Part shown: in pieces, positions 1-10,719 of the stretch | How the letters are laid out: each line of letters starts with the position of its first letter | Numbering within the stretch: the first letter of the stretch is position 1 | Source of the DNA: Azospirillum melinis | Lineage (GTDB): Bacteria; Pseudomonadota; Alphaproteobacteria; Azospirillales; Azospirillaceae | Assembly: GCF_013340935.1 (NCBI RefSeq) | Contig: NZ_WHOS01000001.1 | Span: forward strand, 329,849-393,848 | DNA length: 64,000 nucleotides | Direction: 5' to 3' | Made by a program: the position numbers and the translations under genes | Notes under the pieces: generated by a model | Database searches by the model: none | Told to the model about the DNA's origin: nothing | Seen by the model: the letters and a program-made list of their open reading frames with translations, nothing else

Positions 1-629
1 CCGGCGGGCAGGACCGCGAATCGCTGGCCGCCGACCTGTTCTCCGAACGCTTTCTGGTCAAGCGTCCACTGCTCCAGGCACTGGAACCGGACCTTGCCGG
101 ACCGCCGGTGCTGCTGATCGACGAGCTGGATCGCACCGACGAACCGTTCGAGGCCTATCTGCTGGAGATCCTCTCCGACTACCAGGTCTCGATTCCCGAA
201 TTCGGCACCGTTCATGCGCCGGAGCCGCCCATCGTCATCCTCACCTCCAACCGCACGCGCGAGATCCACGACGCGCTGAAACGGCGCTGCTTCTACCATT
301 GGGTCGATTACCCCGGCGCCGCGCGGGAGCGGGAGATCCTGTCGGTTAAGGCTCCGCAGGCCGATGCCCGGCTGGCGGCCCAGGTGGTCGGCTTCGTCCA
401 GACCCTGCGTGGCATGGACCTCTACAAGGCGCCGGGCGTGGCCGAGACGCTCGACTGGGCGCAAGCGCTGGTCGAGCTGAACCAGCTGGAACTTGAGCCC
501 TCCGTCATCAACGACACGCTGGGCACGCTGCTGAAATACCAGGACGACATTGCCCGCATCCAGGGCAGCGAGGCGGCGCGCATCCTGACCCAGGTCAAGA
601 CCGAGCTGGCCGCCACCACCGCCCGGTGA
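1..629 (+). CDS. MoxR-type AAA ATPase (CoxD-like), 5' end outside the window
   Basis: The reading frame is already open at base 3 and runs to TGA at 627-629, so the start codon lies left of the window. The internal GTG at 108 is not a plausible start because the upstream codons continue the ATPase (QDRESLAADLFSERFLVKRP). Walker B is visible as VLLIDELDR, followed by the sensor-1 region IVILTSNRTREI and an arginine-finger type motif ALKRRCFY. The Walker A part is missing from the window. MoxR ATPases of the CoxD branch work with a VWA partner in the maturation of molybdenum hydroxylases such as CO dehydrogenase and xanthine dehydrogenase. The VWA partner is the next gene, 7 bp downstream. The family assignment is firm; the specific client enzyme is inferred from the neighbours. 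Confidence 0.88.
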   Translation, partial: GGQDRESLAADLFSERFLVKRPLLQALEPDLAGPPVLLIDELDRTDEPFEAYLLEILSDYQVSIPEFGTVHAPEPPIVILTSNRTREIHDALKRRCFYHWVDYPGAAREREILSVKAPQADARLAAQVVGFVQTLRGMDLYKAPGVAETLDWAQALVELNQLELEPSVINDTLGTLLKYQDDIARIQGSEAARILTQVKTELAATTAR

Positions 630-636
630 GCGCATC

Positions 637-1854
637 ATGACGGACGACGCGCCGGCCGGACGCCTCACCCTCAACCTGATGCATTTCGCCCGCGCCCTGC
701 GCGCCGCCGGCCTGCCGGTCGGGCCGGGCAAGGTCTTGCAGGCAGTCGAGGCGGTGGAGGCGGTCGGCCTGTCCAACCGCACCGACTTCTATTGGGCGCT
801 GCACGCCATCTTCGTGAACCGCCACGACCAGAGCGAGCTCTTCGACCAGGCCTTCCACGTCTTCTGGCGCAACCCCGACATCCTGAAGAAGATGATGTCA
901 CTGATGCTGCCGAAGGTGCGGACGGAGGCGCCGCCCGACCAGCCGGAAATGGCCCAGCGCCTCGCCGAGGCCCTGCACGGCAGCGGCACCGAACAGGAGG
1001 AGCCGGAAAAGACGGAGATCGAGATCGATGCCTCCTTCACCGTCTCCGCCGCCGAGCGCTTGCAGGACAAGGACTTCGAGAAAATGACGGGGGAGGAGAT
1101 GGCGCAGGCCAAGCGCCTGCTGACCCGTCTCTCCCTGCCGCTGGCGGAGGTCACCACACGGCGCCACCGCCCCGACCCGATGGGACCGCGGGTGGACCCG
1201 CGAGCCACGCTGCGGCGGATGCTGCGCAGCGGCGGCGACCTGTCGGACCTCGCCCGCAAGCGCCGCCGCACCCGGCCGCCGCCGCTGGTGGTGCTGTGCG
1301 ACATTTCCGGTTCGATGACCCGCTATTCGCGGATGCTGCTGCATTTCATGCATGCGGTCACCAACGACCGCGACCGGGTGTACAGCTTCGTCTTCGGCAC
1401 GCGGCTGACCAACATCACCCGCCACCTGCGGCACAAGGACGTCGATGTGGCGCTGGACGCCGTGTCGGGAGCGGTGGCCGACTGGTCGGGCGGCACACGG
1501 ATCGGCACCGCACTGCACGCCTTCAACCGGACCTGGGCGCGCCGGGTGCTGGGCCAGGGTGCGGTGGTACTTCTCATTACCGACGGGCTGGACAGGGATG
1601 CAGGGGAAGGGCTTGCGGCAGAGGCCGAACGGTTGCACAAAAGCTGTCGGCGGCTCGTCTGGCTGAATCCTTTGTTGCGCTGGGAAGGCTTTGCGCCGAA
1701 ATCCTCAGGCATCCGGGCGTTGCTGCCGCATGTGGACGATTTTCGTGCGGCCCACAGCCTGAACAGCCTCGCGGATCTGGCCGGCGCCTTGTCGGCCGAC
1801 GGTCCGCGTCGTAGTCCGGGCTTGCGCCGCTGGTTGAAGGAGGCGGCGGGATGA
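637..1854 (+). CDS. VWA domain-containing protein, CoxE-like
   Basis: 405 residues. The C-terminal half is a von Willebrand A domain with an intact MIDAS: DISGSM (about residue 223), GGTRIGTAL (about 285) and TDGLDRD (about 316). The N-terminal half is helical and charged, with the RALRAAGLPVGPGKVL opening typical of CoxE-like proteins (DUF1194/VWA-CoxE family). It is the partner of the MoxR ATPase just upstream. Such pairs remodel or insert the metal centre of molybdenum hydroxylases in the cytoplasm. The ATG at 637 follows the ATPase stop by 7 bp, and the stop overlaps the next start as ATGA, so the genes are probably translationally coupled. Confidence 0.88.
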   Translation: MTDDAPAGRLTLNLMHFARALRAAGLPVGPGKVLQAVEAVEAVGLSNRTDFYWALHAIFVNRHDQSELFDQAFHVFWRNPDILKKMMSLMLPKVRTEAPPDQPEMAQRLAEALHGSGTEQEEPEKTEIEIDASFTVSAAERLQDKDFEKMTGEEMAQAKRLLTRLSLPLAEVTTRRHRPDPMGPRVDPRATLRRMLRSGGDLSDLARKRRRTRPPPLVVLCDISGSMTRYSRMLLHFMHAVTNDRDRVYSFVFGTRLTNITRHLRHKDVDVALDAVSGAVADWSGGTRIGTALHAFNRTWARRVLGQGAVVLLITDGLDRDAGEGLAAEAERLHKSCRRLVWLNPLLRWEGFAPKSSGIRALLPHVDDFRAAHSLNSLADLAGALSADGPRRSPGLRRWLKEAAG

Positions 1855-2180
1855 ACGACACCCTGATGGCGGACAACATCGTGGAACAGGCGGCCGCATG
1901 GCGGACAGCCGGCCGCAGGGTGGCCCTGGCGACCGTCGTGTCGACCTGGGGCTCCTCGCCGCGGCCGGTCGGCAGCCAGATGGCGGTCGACGACCGCGGC
2001 TCCATGGCCGGTTCCGTGTCCGGCGGCTGCATCGAAAGCGCCGTGGCGCATGAGGCGGCCAAGACGATGGAGGACGGCGAACCGCGTCTGCTGTCCTTCG
2101 GCATCACCAACGAAATGGCCTGGGAAGTCGGGCTGGCCTGCGGCGGACAGGTGCAGGTCTATGTCGAGGCCGTGGAATGA
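1851..2180 (+). CDS. XdhC/CoxI N-terminal domain protein (split XdhC, part 1)
   Basis: 109 residues covering only the N-terminal XdhC_CoxI domain: VALATVVSTWGSSPRPVGSQ near residue 23, then SGGCIESAV and the closing LACGGQVQVYVE. The conserved Cys in SGGC and in ACGG are present. XdhC-family proteins bind molybdenum cofactor and help sulfurate and insert it into xanthine dehydrogenase-type enzymes. In many bacteria this domain is fused to a Rossmann domain; here the second domain is the next gene, whose ATG overlaps this stop by 4 bp. The start overlaps the VWA stop as ATGA. The split appears real because both halves begin and end at domain boundaries and no frameshifted remnant is seen. Confidence 0.85.
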   Translation: MNDTLMADNIVEQAAAWRTAGRRVALATVVSTWGSSPRPVGSQMAVDDRGSMAGSVSGGCIESAVAHEAAKTMEDGEPRLLSFGITNEMAWEVGLACGGQVQVYVEAVE

Positions 2181-2893
2181 AACGCGAAATTCTGGACCGG
2201 CTGCTCGCGGCGAAAGCCGATGCAATTCCGGCTGCCCTGGTGACCGATCTTAACAGCGGCCTCCAGACGCTTGTTTTTGAAGACACCGTGCATGGCGGCT
2301 TCGGGCTGGAGCCCGACCTGCTGGACGAGGTGCGCCGGCGCATCCGCCAGGATCGTTCCGGCATGCTGGTCGATCCGCAGGACGAGGACGGCTTCCGGCT
2401 GTTCGTGCATGTCCACAATCCGGCCATGCGCCTGTTGATCGTCGGCGCCGTGCACATCGCGCAGGCTCTGGCCCCGGTGGCGGCGCTGACCGGCTATGAC
2501 GTGACGGTGATCGACCCGCGCGGTGCCTTCGCCACCGAGGCGCGCTTCCCCGGCGTGAAGCTGAACCACCTTTGGCCGGACGAGGCGCTGGCCGAACTGA
2601 AGCCCGACGTCCGCACCGCGGTGGTTACGCTGACGCACGACCCGAAGCTGGACGACCCGGCGCTGATCGCCGCCCTGCGGTCCCCCGCCTTCTATGTCGG
2701 TGCGCTGGGCAGCAAGCGCACCCACGCCCTGCGCCTCGACCGCTTGCGCGACGAGGGGCTGAGCGAGGTCGAGGTGAAGCGCATCCGCGGCCCGGTCGGG
2801 CTGTCGATCGGCGCCGTCACCCCGGCTGAGATCGCCATTGCGATCATGGGGCAGATCACCTGCGTGCGGCGGGGCGAGACTCATCCCTGTTGA
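2177..2893 (+). CDS. XdhC C-terminal (Rossmann) domain protein (split XdhC, part 2)
   Basis: 238 residues. The first 80 residues resemble a second partial XdhC-like region (ALVTDLNSGLQTLVFED). From about residue 91 there is a Rossmann fold with LLIVGAVHIAQALAP and VTVIDPRGAFATEARFP, the signature of the XdhC C-terminal domain. The family's usual first loop is GAGHVA; here it is GAVHIA, so the second glycine is a valine. YVGALGSKRTHALRLDRL and the end GLSIGAVTPAEIAIAIMGQIT match the family end. It should act with the preceding N-domain protein in cofactor delivery to a molybdenum hydroxylase. The start overlaps the previous stop as ATGA, and the preceding GGAA may serve as ribosome binding site. 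Confidence 0.85.
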   Translation: MKREILDRLLAAKADAIPAALVTDLNSGLQTLVFEDTVHGGFGLEPDLLDEVRRRIRQDRSGMLVDPQDEDGFRLFVHVHNPAMRLLIVGAVHIAQALAPVAALTGYDVTVIDPRGAFATEARFPGVKLNHLWPDEALAELKPDVRTAVVTLTHDPKLDDPALIAALRSPAFYVGALGSKRTHALRLDRLRDEGLSEVEVKRIRGPVGLSIGAVTPAEIAIAIMGQITCVRRGETHPC

Positions 2894-3019
2894 GGCCTGA
2901 GGACCGGGGTGGAGGAGCCATAAAAGCCTTCCCCACCCCACACCTTCCGCCCATTGCCCGGCTCCGGCCCGCTTGCCATATCCGTGGGCACACATCGTCC
3001 GTGCCCATCCGGAGCCCCC

Positions 3020-4687
<1,668 letters not shown>

Positions 4688-5522
4688 AGTTTTCCGCCAC
4701 CGGCAGATGGGTGGCGATCAAGACTTCCAGACCGTGCAGCATCTCCGCATTGCTCTGCCGCGCCTCTTCCCGGATGCGCGACGCCCAGCCACGCAGGATG
4801 TCGCCGGTGGCCTCCGGATGGAACTGGAAGGCATAGGTGGCGCGACCGAGGCGGAAGGCCTGACGGTCGCAGGCTTCGCTGTAAGCCAGCGGTACAGCGC
4901 CCTCGGGAAACTCGAAGGTGTCGTAATGCCACTGGGCGAGATTCAGTTCGGAACCGAAACCGCCAAGCAGCGGGTCGTCCTGCGCCCCGTCGGTCAGGCT
5001 GACGCGGTGGATGCCCAGTTCCGGAATGGTGTGGCGGTAGACCTTGGCGCCATAGGCGCGGGCCGCCAGCTGCGCGCCCAGGCAGATGCCCATCACCGGC
5101 CGGTCGGCCTCGGTGAAGTCGCGGATCGACTCCATCACCCGGCCGAAATGCGGCCCCTTCTCATCGTCCCAGGCGTCCTGCGGACCGCCCAGCACCACCA
5201 GTCCGGCATAGCCGTCCTTGTCGGGGATCGCCTCCCCCTCGTTGGCGGCAATTGTGTGGAGGGTGGCGCCGTTGTCGGTCAGCGCATCGCCCACCAGACC
5301 GATGGGGGCGGTACGGCTGTTCTGAACCACCAGGATGCGCATGGGTCTGCTCGGCTCGCGTCGTTGGTAGGGCTGTCATGAAGTTGTGAGACCGTCGCGG
5401 GCAGAGTTCAAGCCACAGCTTTTCCCAACCGCATGCGCCGATATGCAAAGCCGCTATGCGCCGCGACAAAAAGCTGGTCTAGAGTGCGCAAGGCACCCTC
5501 GTTCCGCCGGAGGTTCGTTCAG

Positions 5523-7037
5523 ATGCTGTCCCGCACCCGTCTCGTCGCAGCACCGCTGTTCGCCATCATGCTCGGCGCCGCCCTGCCCGCCTGGGCGCAA
5601 AGCGGCACGCTGACCTTCCTGCACGTCAACGACGTGTATGAGATAGCGCCGGTGAAGGGACAGGGCGGGTTCGGGCCACTGATGACCCTGCTGAAGCGCG
5701 AACGCGCGGCCGCCCCCGATGCGGTCACCACGGTCGGCGGCGATTTCCTGTCGCCCTCGCTGCTGTCCGGCACGACGCGCGGCGAGCAGATGATCACGCT
5801 GTTCAACACCATCGGCGTCGATGCGGTGACCTTCGGCAACCATGAATTCGACTTCGGTCCCGACCTGCTGAAGCAGCGCATGGCCGAATCGAAATTTCCG
5901 TGGATCGGCACCAATGTGCGGTCGGCCGACGGCTCCGCCTTCGCCAGCACAGTGCCGAGCTGGACCCGGACCATCGACGGCATCACAGTCGGCTTCCTCG
6001 GCCTGATCACCCCCGACACCGCCCGGCTGTCGAGCGCCGGGCCGAGCCTCGACTTCCCGCCGGTGCTGGAAACGGCGGCAGCGACGGTGAAGGAGTTGCG
6101 GGCGAAGGGAACGTCGGTCGTGGTGGCGCTGACCCACCTGACCATCGAGGAGGACCGCGAACTGGCGTCCAAGGTCAAGGGCATCGACCTGATCCTGGGC
6201 GGCCACGACCACGACCCGATCAGCTTCTATGAGGGGTCCACCCTGATCCTGAAGGCGGGGCACGACGCACAGTATCTCGGCGTCGTGAAACTCGCGGTCG
6301 AAACGAAAGATGCCGGCAAGGGTCCGGCGACCACCACCGTCCCGACGGAATGGCGCTTCGTCACCACCGCCGGCGTCGCCCCCGATCCGGAGGTCGAGAC
6401 GGTGGTGGAGGGCTACACCAGGCGGCTCGACAGCGATCTGGCGGCGGTGATCGGCACCACGACCACGGAACTCGACAGCCGCAAGGATGTGGTGCGCAGC
6501 CGCGAGGCCAGCATGGGCAACCTGATCGCCGATGCCCTGCGCGACACACTGAAGGCCGACGTCGCCATCACCAACGGCGGCGGCATCCGCGCCGACGCGC
6601 TGCATCCCGCCGGGTCCAAGCTGACCCGCAAGGACATCTTCGCCGAACTGCCCTTCGGCAATGTCGGCGTGCTGGTGGAGATGTCCGGTCAGGATCTGAT
6701 CTCCACCCTCGAACATGGCGTCAGCAAGGTGGAGGAGAAGGCAGGCCGCTTCCCGCAGGTTTCCGGCCTGACCATGACCTATGACCCGAAGGCGCCGGCC
6801 GGGCGGCGGGTGACCTCGATCATGGTCGGCGGCAAGCCGGTCGACCCGCAGGCGACCTACCGCGTCGCCACCAACGATTACATGCTGAAGGGTGGCGACG
6901 GCTATGCCGCCTTCCCGCGCTCCAAAGTCATCGTCGATGCGTCGGGCGCGGTGCTGCTGGCAACCATCGTGATGAACTACGTCGAGGCCAAGAAAACGGT
7001 GGCTCCGGCGGTGGACGGCAGGATCGTGGCAAAATAA
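5523..7037 (+). CDS. Exported 5'-nucleotidase / metallophosphoesterase (UshA-like)
   Basis: 504 residues from the ATG at 5523, which begins a clear Sec signal peptide (MLSRTRLVAAPLFAIMLGAA, then LPAWAQ as cleavage site). A start at 5433 would put 30 polar residues before it. The metallophosphoesterase motifs are complete: LHVNDVYEI, GGDFLSPS, GNHEFDFG and GGHDHD. The C-terminal nucleotidase domain has NGGGIRAD and TYRVATNDYMLKGGDGY. It should hydrolyse nucleoside monophosphates or UDP-sugars in the periplasm. It is about 50 residues shorter than E. coli UshA, which is within the range for the family. It stands alone between a convergent-side gene and an unknown pair. Confidence 0.92.
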   Translation: MLSRTRLVAAPLFAIMLGAALPAWAQSGTLTFLHVNDVYEIAPVKGQGGFGPLMTLLKRERAAAPDAVTTVGGDFLSPSLLSGTTRGEQMITLFNTIGVDAVTFGNHEFDFGPDLLKQRMAESKFPWIGTNVRSADGSAFASTVPSWTRTIDGITVGFLGLITPDTARLSSAGPSLDFPPVLETAAATVKELRAKGTSVVVALTHLTIEEDRELASKVKGIDLILGGHDHDPISFYEGSTLILKAGHDAQYLGVVKLAVETKDAGKGPATTTVPTEWRFVTTAGVAPDPEVETVVEGYTRRLDSDLAAVIGTTTTELDSRKDVVRSREASMGNLIADALRDTLKADVAITNGGGIRADALHPAGSKLTRKDIFAELPFGNVGVLVEMSGQDLISTLEHGVSKVEEKAGRFPQVSGLTMTYDPKAPAGRRVTSIMVGGKPVDPQATYRVATNDYMLKGGDGYAAFPRSKVIVDASGAVLLATIVMNYVEAKKTVAPAVDGRIVAK

Positions 7038-7146
7038 CGCAGCAGCCGGGACATTATAGTGCCCTGGGCCGTCACTCCGTTGCGCGGGGTGGGCATTTCC
7101 CTTTAGGGTAGCCCGTCCGCCCTACATCCGCGCCGAAGGCCGCCGC

Positions 7147-8190
7147 ATGTCCGACACCCTGCCCGCCCGTTCCAACGACTTCGCCCAGACCTTCAACACC
7201 GCCCATGGCGAAGCCGGGCTGGGCCGGGTGTCGATCGCGCACATCCTGCAGCGCGTCCAGACCGATCCGAATTTCCTGTTCAGCCAGGAGTTCCGCCAGG
7301 GCGCCGGACAATGCCCGTTCCATGCCGGCAAGACCGACGGCACTGCCGAAGGAACGGCCGCAATCCCGCAGGACGATGCCGACAAGGTGGCCGTCAACAG
7401 CCTGCTGGCCCTGCTGTTCAACCGGCTGCGCGACCACATCGCCGGCAAGCTGCCCTTCGATGCGGATGGGCGGCCGATGCTCCCCATCCCGCCGCGCTCG
7501 CCGCATGGGCTGGACCCGGCCGACCGCGCCGCCATGGCCGCGGCGGCGCCGGACGTGTTCTGCTCGGTCCTGCGCGACGCGACCTGCCATCTGCTGGACG
7601 GGCTGATCACCGGCTGGGCCGTTGATCTGGTGCGGGAGGAGGAGTATTTCCGCTCCCAGGGCTCGGGCGAGATCTCGCTGGAGGCGGCGGCGACCTTCGT
7701 CCTGCGCACAGTGCTGGAACATTCGTCGCTCTACCAGCGCGCCGGATACGACATGCTGTCGATCACCAAGACCGGCAGCCACACCGCCATCCACATCTGC
7801 TGGGCGATGGTGGAGGCCGCACCGCTGCTGGTGCCGGGACAGGACGCCGCCTTCTACGACGACCTCGTCCACCGCAGCCTCAAGCAGATCGTGCCGCTGT
7901 CGATGTCCAGCCTGGGCATGCTGGTCCATTACATGGAGGAAAGCGGGATCGAGCCGCCCGACGGGCTGGCGGTGCACCGGCTGCCCAAAGACCAGAAGGC
8001 CTTCATTCTGGACGCCAACGGGCTGATCCGGCTGAACGCCGATCCAATCGTCACCTTCGCCAAGCCGGGCGAGCGCTATTACACCGGCTGCCCGGCCTTC
8101 TACACCACCAACCTGATCAAGCTGTATCTCGACATCGTCGCCGGGCTGGCGCTCGACTACTCCGTCTACGACCGCCTGCAGGAGGGTTGA
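7147..8190 (+). CDS. Protein of unknown function, first of two tandem paralogues
   Basis: 347 residues; I do not recognise the family. It is clearly paralogous to the next gene: both share NDFA near the N-terminus, a CPxHA motif (GQCPFHAG, about residue 56), CHLLD, SITKTGSHTA-x-H-x-CW (about residue 206), VEAAPLL, SLKQ and a C-terminal ERYYTGCPAFY followed by a hydrophobic helix. The conserved Cys and His in CPFHA, HICW and TGCPAFY could form a metal or catalytic site, but this is inference. There is no signal peptide or obvious membrane segment, so it is probably cytoplasmic. The ATG at 7147 fits the start of homology between the two copies. Only 5 bp separate it from the next start. Confidence 0.75.
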   Translation: MSDTLPARSNDFAQTFNTAHGEAGLGRVSIAHILQRVQTDPNFLFSQEFRQGAGQCPFHAGKTDGTAEGTAAIPQDDADKVAVNSLLALLFNRLRDHIAGKLPFDADGRPMLPIPPRSPHGLDPADRAAMAAAAPDVFCSVLRDATCHLLDGLITGWAVDLVREEEYFRSQGSGEISLEAAATFVLRTVLEHSSLYQRAGYDMLSITKTGSHTAIHICWAMVEAAPLLVPGQDAAFYDDLVHRSLKQIVPLSMSSLGMLVHYMEESGIEPPDGLAVHRLPKDQKAFILDANGLIRLNADPIVTFAKPGERYYTGCPAFYTTNLIKLYLDIVAGLALDYSVYDRLQEG

Positions 8191-8195
8191 GCCCG

Positions 8196-9194
8196 ATGGC
8201 CCGCACCAATGACTTCGCCCTGACCTATGCCGGCGCGCATGAGGAGGCCGGGATGACCCGGATCAACCTCGCGCCGATCCTGCACCGCATCGCCGAAGAC
8301 CCGAACTACCTGCTCAGCGAGGAACTGCTGACGCTGGCCGGCCACTGCCCGGCCCATGCCGACACCCGCAAGGAGGATTTCGAGAAGGTCGCGATCAACA
8401 CGCTGCTCGGATTCCTCTATGTCGATTTGCGGGAGCACATCATCGCCCGCATGCCGCTGGACGATAACGGTCATCTGCGGCTGTCCACCCCGCCGGAGTC
8501 GCCGCACGGGCTGGATTTCGCCGATCCGGACGGCCTGACCGCCGCCGATCCCGACCGCATGGTCGGCTTCCTGCGCGATTCCGTCTGCCACCTGCTCGAC
8601 GCCATCATCAAGGATTGGGCGATCAAGGTGATGGTGGAGGAGGACCGCTGCCGGACGGAGGGGACCATCACCGACATGGCTGCCGCCGGCTATGTGCTGG
8701 GCCGCGAATTGCAGAAGTCGGTGCTGCACGGCCCGTCCGGCTACGACATTCTGTCCATCACCAAGACCGGCAGCCATACCGCGCTCCATGTCTGCTGGAA
8801 TCTGGTGGAAGCCGCACCGCTGCTGCGGCCGGGGCTGGAGGCGGCAGCCTACGACGACCTCGCCCGCCGCAGCCTGAAGCAGGTGCTGCCGCTGGCCATG
8901 GGCAGCCTGGGCATGCTGTGCCAGTTCATGGCGGCGGGAAAGATCGAGGCCGACGACCATCAGGCCATCCATCCGTTGCGCACCGACCAGTCGGCCTTCC
9001 TCTACGATCCGGACAAGGACCTGATCGTGCTCAACACCGACCTGATCGAGCCGACCGCGATGGCGGGAGAGCGCCATTACACCGGCTGTCCGGCCTTCTA
9101 CGCCAACGGCCTGATCAACCTGTACATGGAAATCGTGCTGACGCTGGCCGCCCAGTACGGCATGTATGTGCGGCTGCAGGACAGGGTGGCGTGA
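8196..9194 (+). CDS. Protein of unknown function, second tandem paralogue
   Basis: 332 residues from the ATG at 8196, which has AGGAGG at 8180-8185 with 10-base spacing; a TTG at 8187 would sit directly on that site and is rejected. It shares with the previous protein, in order, NDFA, the CPAHAD motif, KVAINTLL, SPHGLDFAD, CHLLD, SITKTGSHTA, a His-x-CW box, VEAAPLL, SLKQ and HYTGCPAFY. The spacer after the CPxHA motif is shorter by about 12 residues. The pair suggests a duplication followed by divergence, perhaps two subunits of a hetero-oligomer. No function is assigned. A strong hairpin follows its stop. Confidence 0.75.
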   Translation: MARTNDFALTYAGAHEEAGMTRINLAPILHRIAEDPNYLLSEELLTLAGHCPAHADTRKEDFEKVAINTLLGFLYVDLREHIIARMPLDDNGHLRLSTPPESPHGLDFADPDGLTAADPDRMVGFLRDSVCHLLDAIIKDWAIKVMVEEDRCRTEGTITDMAAAGYVLGRELQKSVLHGPSGYDILSITKTGSHTALHVCWNLVEAAPLLRPGLEAAAYDDLARRSLKQVLPLAMGSLGMLCQFMAAGKIEADDHQAIHPLRTDQSAFLYDPDKDLIVLNTDLIEPTAMAGERHYTGCPAFYANGLINLYMEIVLTLAAQYGMYVRLQDRVA

Positions 9195-9217
9195 CCCGTT
9201 TCTCGCAATGGGGTTCT

Positions 9218-9256
9218 TGACGGAACGCCGACCATGCCTATGTTGGCGTTCCGTCA
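9218..9256 (+). terminator. Strong hairpin between the paralogue pair and the phosphatase gene
   Basis: Bases 9218-9232 and 9242-9256 form a 15-bp stem with one G-T type mismatch around a 9-base loop (TGACGGAACGCC against GGCGTTCCGTCA). It begins 24 bp after the stop of the paralogue and ends 17 bp before the phosphatase start. No T-tract follows, so it is not a textbook intrinsic terminator. It may be an mRNA-stabilising 3' structure, an attenuator for the next gene or a protein-binding palindrome. Confidence 0.5.
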
Positions 9257-9273
9257 GAGTCGGAAGGTTTGAG

Positions 9274-9996
9274 TTGGCGAAGAAAAGCACCCTGCGGGCG
9301 GTCACCACAACCGCGCTGGCCGATGCGATCAAGCGCAGCCGAAGCCGCATGGCGACGCCATGGCAGCGCGCGCTCGGCCATCTGGAAGCCGTGTTCATCG
9401 ACCATGCCTGTTTCCGGCTGATCTATTCCAACACCTACCGCATCTCCCCCAACATGTACCGGGCGAGCCAGCCCTCGCCTTCGCACATCGCGGCGGCTGC
9501 GCGCAACGGGGTGAAGTCGATCCTCAACCTGCGCGGCTCGCGCGACTGCGCCTCCTACATCCTGGAGGCGGAAGCCTGCCGCGCCCATGGCCTGGAACTG
9601 GTCGATTTCCCGGTCAACTCCCGCGACATGCCGAAGAAGGAAACCCTTCTGAAAGCGCGCGAACTGTTCAAGACCATGACCTATCCTGCGCTGATGCACT
9701 GCAAGTCGGGCGCCGACCGCGCCGGCTTCATGTCGACGCTGTATCTGTTCGCCCATGAAGGCCAGCCGCTCGAACAGGCGATGAAGCAGTTGTCGTGGAA
9801 ATATGGCCACTTCAAGCAGGCGAAGACCGGCATCCTCGATTACTTCTTCGAGCTGTACGCCGCCTACAACCAGAAGCGTCCCATCGCCTTCTGGGATTGG
9901 GTCGAGCGCGTCTATGACCCGGTGGAAGCCAAGGCGAGCTTCCGGTCGCGGGAATGGGCCGACGCGGTGGTCGACCGGGTGCTGGGCCGCGAATAG
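9274..9996 (+). CDS. Protein tyrosine / dual-specificity phosphatase family protein
   Basis: 240 residues from TTG at 9274, chosen because GGAAGG at 9262-9267 is well spaced and an upstream in-frame ATG at 9166 would overlap the previous gene and the hairpin. The catalytic P-loop HCKSGADRAG (HCx5R) is intact at about residue 148. An upstream NLRGSR segment and a conserved Asp/Glu loop match the DSP-like group found near cell-envelope genes in alphaproteobacteria. It has no signal peptide, though a hydrophobic patch near residue 40 (HACFRLIYSNTYRI) precedes the domain. The substrate could be a protein or a phospholipid/lipid A phosphate; the sequence does not decide. Confidence 0.8.
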   Translation: MAKKSTLRAVTTTALADAIKRSRSRMATPWQRALGHLEAVFIDHACFRLIYSNTYRISPNMYRASQPSPSHIAAAARNGVKSILNLRGSRDCASYILEAEACRAHGLELVDFPVNSRDMPKKETLLKARELFKTMTYPALMHCKSGADRAGFMSTLYLFAHEGQPLEQAMKQLSWKYGHFKQAKTGILDYFFELYAAYNQKRPIAFWDWVERVYDPVEAKASFRSREWADAVVDRVLGRE

Positions 9997-10014
9997 AGCG
10001 GCCCGCACCGTTGT

Positions 10015-10671
10015 TCATCGGGCGACGTACCAGTCGGCGCGGTGGTTGAAGGCGACGAAGGCATTCAGCACCGCAGCACCCAGGATGGACGCCAGCAGCG
10101 CCGGCCAATCAAGCACGAAGGCCGCAGCCGAGAATACCGCCAGATCGAACAGCGACTGCAGCCAGCCGGCACGGAAGCCGGTCTTTTCCTGCAGGTAAAA
10201 GGCGAGGATGCCGACCCCGCCGCCGCTGGCGCCATGGCGGAACAGGGCTATGACGCCGATCCCGACGCAGAAGCCGGCCAGCACCGCCGCGACATAGGGG
10301 TTGATGACGCTGAAGCTCATCATCGTCGGCAGCAACCCGGACAGCACGGCGATGCCGGTCACCGCGATCAGCGACTTGACCGTAAAACCGACGCCGATGC
10401 GCGCCAGCGCAAGAAAATAAAAGGGAAGGTTGACCAGGAAGAACAGAGTTCCGAAATCGATCCCGGTTGCGTAAGAAATAACAAAGGCGAGTCCCGCCGC
10501 CTGTCCGGTGACCAGCCCAGCGGCATGAAGAATGGCAATGCCGAAGGACGTCATGACAATGCCGAACAGTTGTCCTTGCAAATTGTCAAAGACACTGTGC
10601 GCCGCCTTTGGACGCTCGTAAGTGGCCGATGCGGGGGATGACGAAATGGTCGAGGCCGAATTGTTCGTCAT
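10015..10671 (-). CDS. YitT-family membrane protein
   Basis: 218 residues with five or six hydrophobic segments (for example IVMTSFGIAILHAAGLV, ALARIGVGFTVKSLIAV, VAAVLAGFCVGIGVIALF). The internal motif RHGASGGGVGILAFYLQEKTG and the start GQLFGIVMTSFGIAILHAAG match the N-terminal transmembrane part of the YitT (DUF161) family. The usual C-terminal DUF2179 cytosolic domain is absent, so it is a short form. YitT proteins have no well-defined substrate. It is transcribed away from the phosphatase gene's end and has a perfect inverted repeat in its upstream region. Confidence 0.75.
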   Translation of the reverse strand: MTNNSASTISSSPASATYERPKAAHSVFDNLQGQLFGIVMTSFGIAILHAAGLVTGQAAGLAFVISYATGIDFGTLFFLVNLPFYFLALARIGVGFTVKSLIAVTGIAVLSGLLPTMMSFSVINPYVAAVLAGFCVGIGVIALFRHGASGGGVGILAFYLQEKTGFRAGWLQSLFDLAVFSAAAFVLDWPALLASILGAAVLNAFVAFNHRADWYVAR

Positions 10672-10719
10672 GCCAGCTACCCCTCGGTGTCGCCTGTGTG
10701 TTTACACGCGACGACCAAT

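Noticed and set aside
2906..2939. GGGGTGG / CCACCCC hairpin after the second XdhC gene as a terminator
   Set aside because: There is no T-tract, and the next gene is probably in the same pathway; the pairing may be chance in GC-rich DNA.
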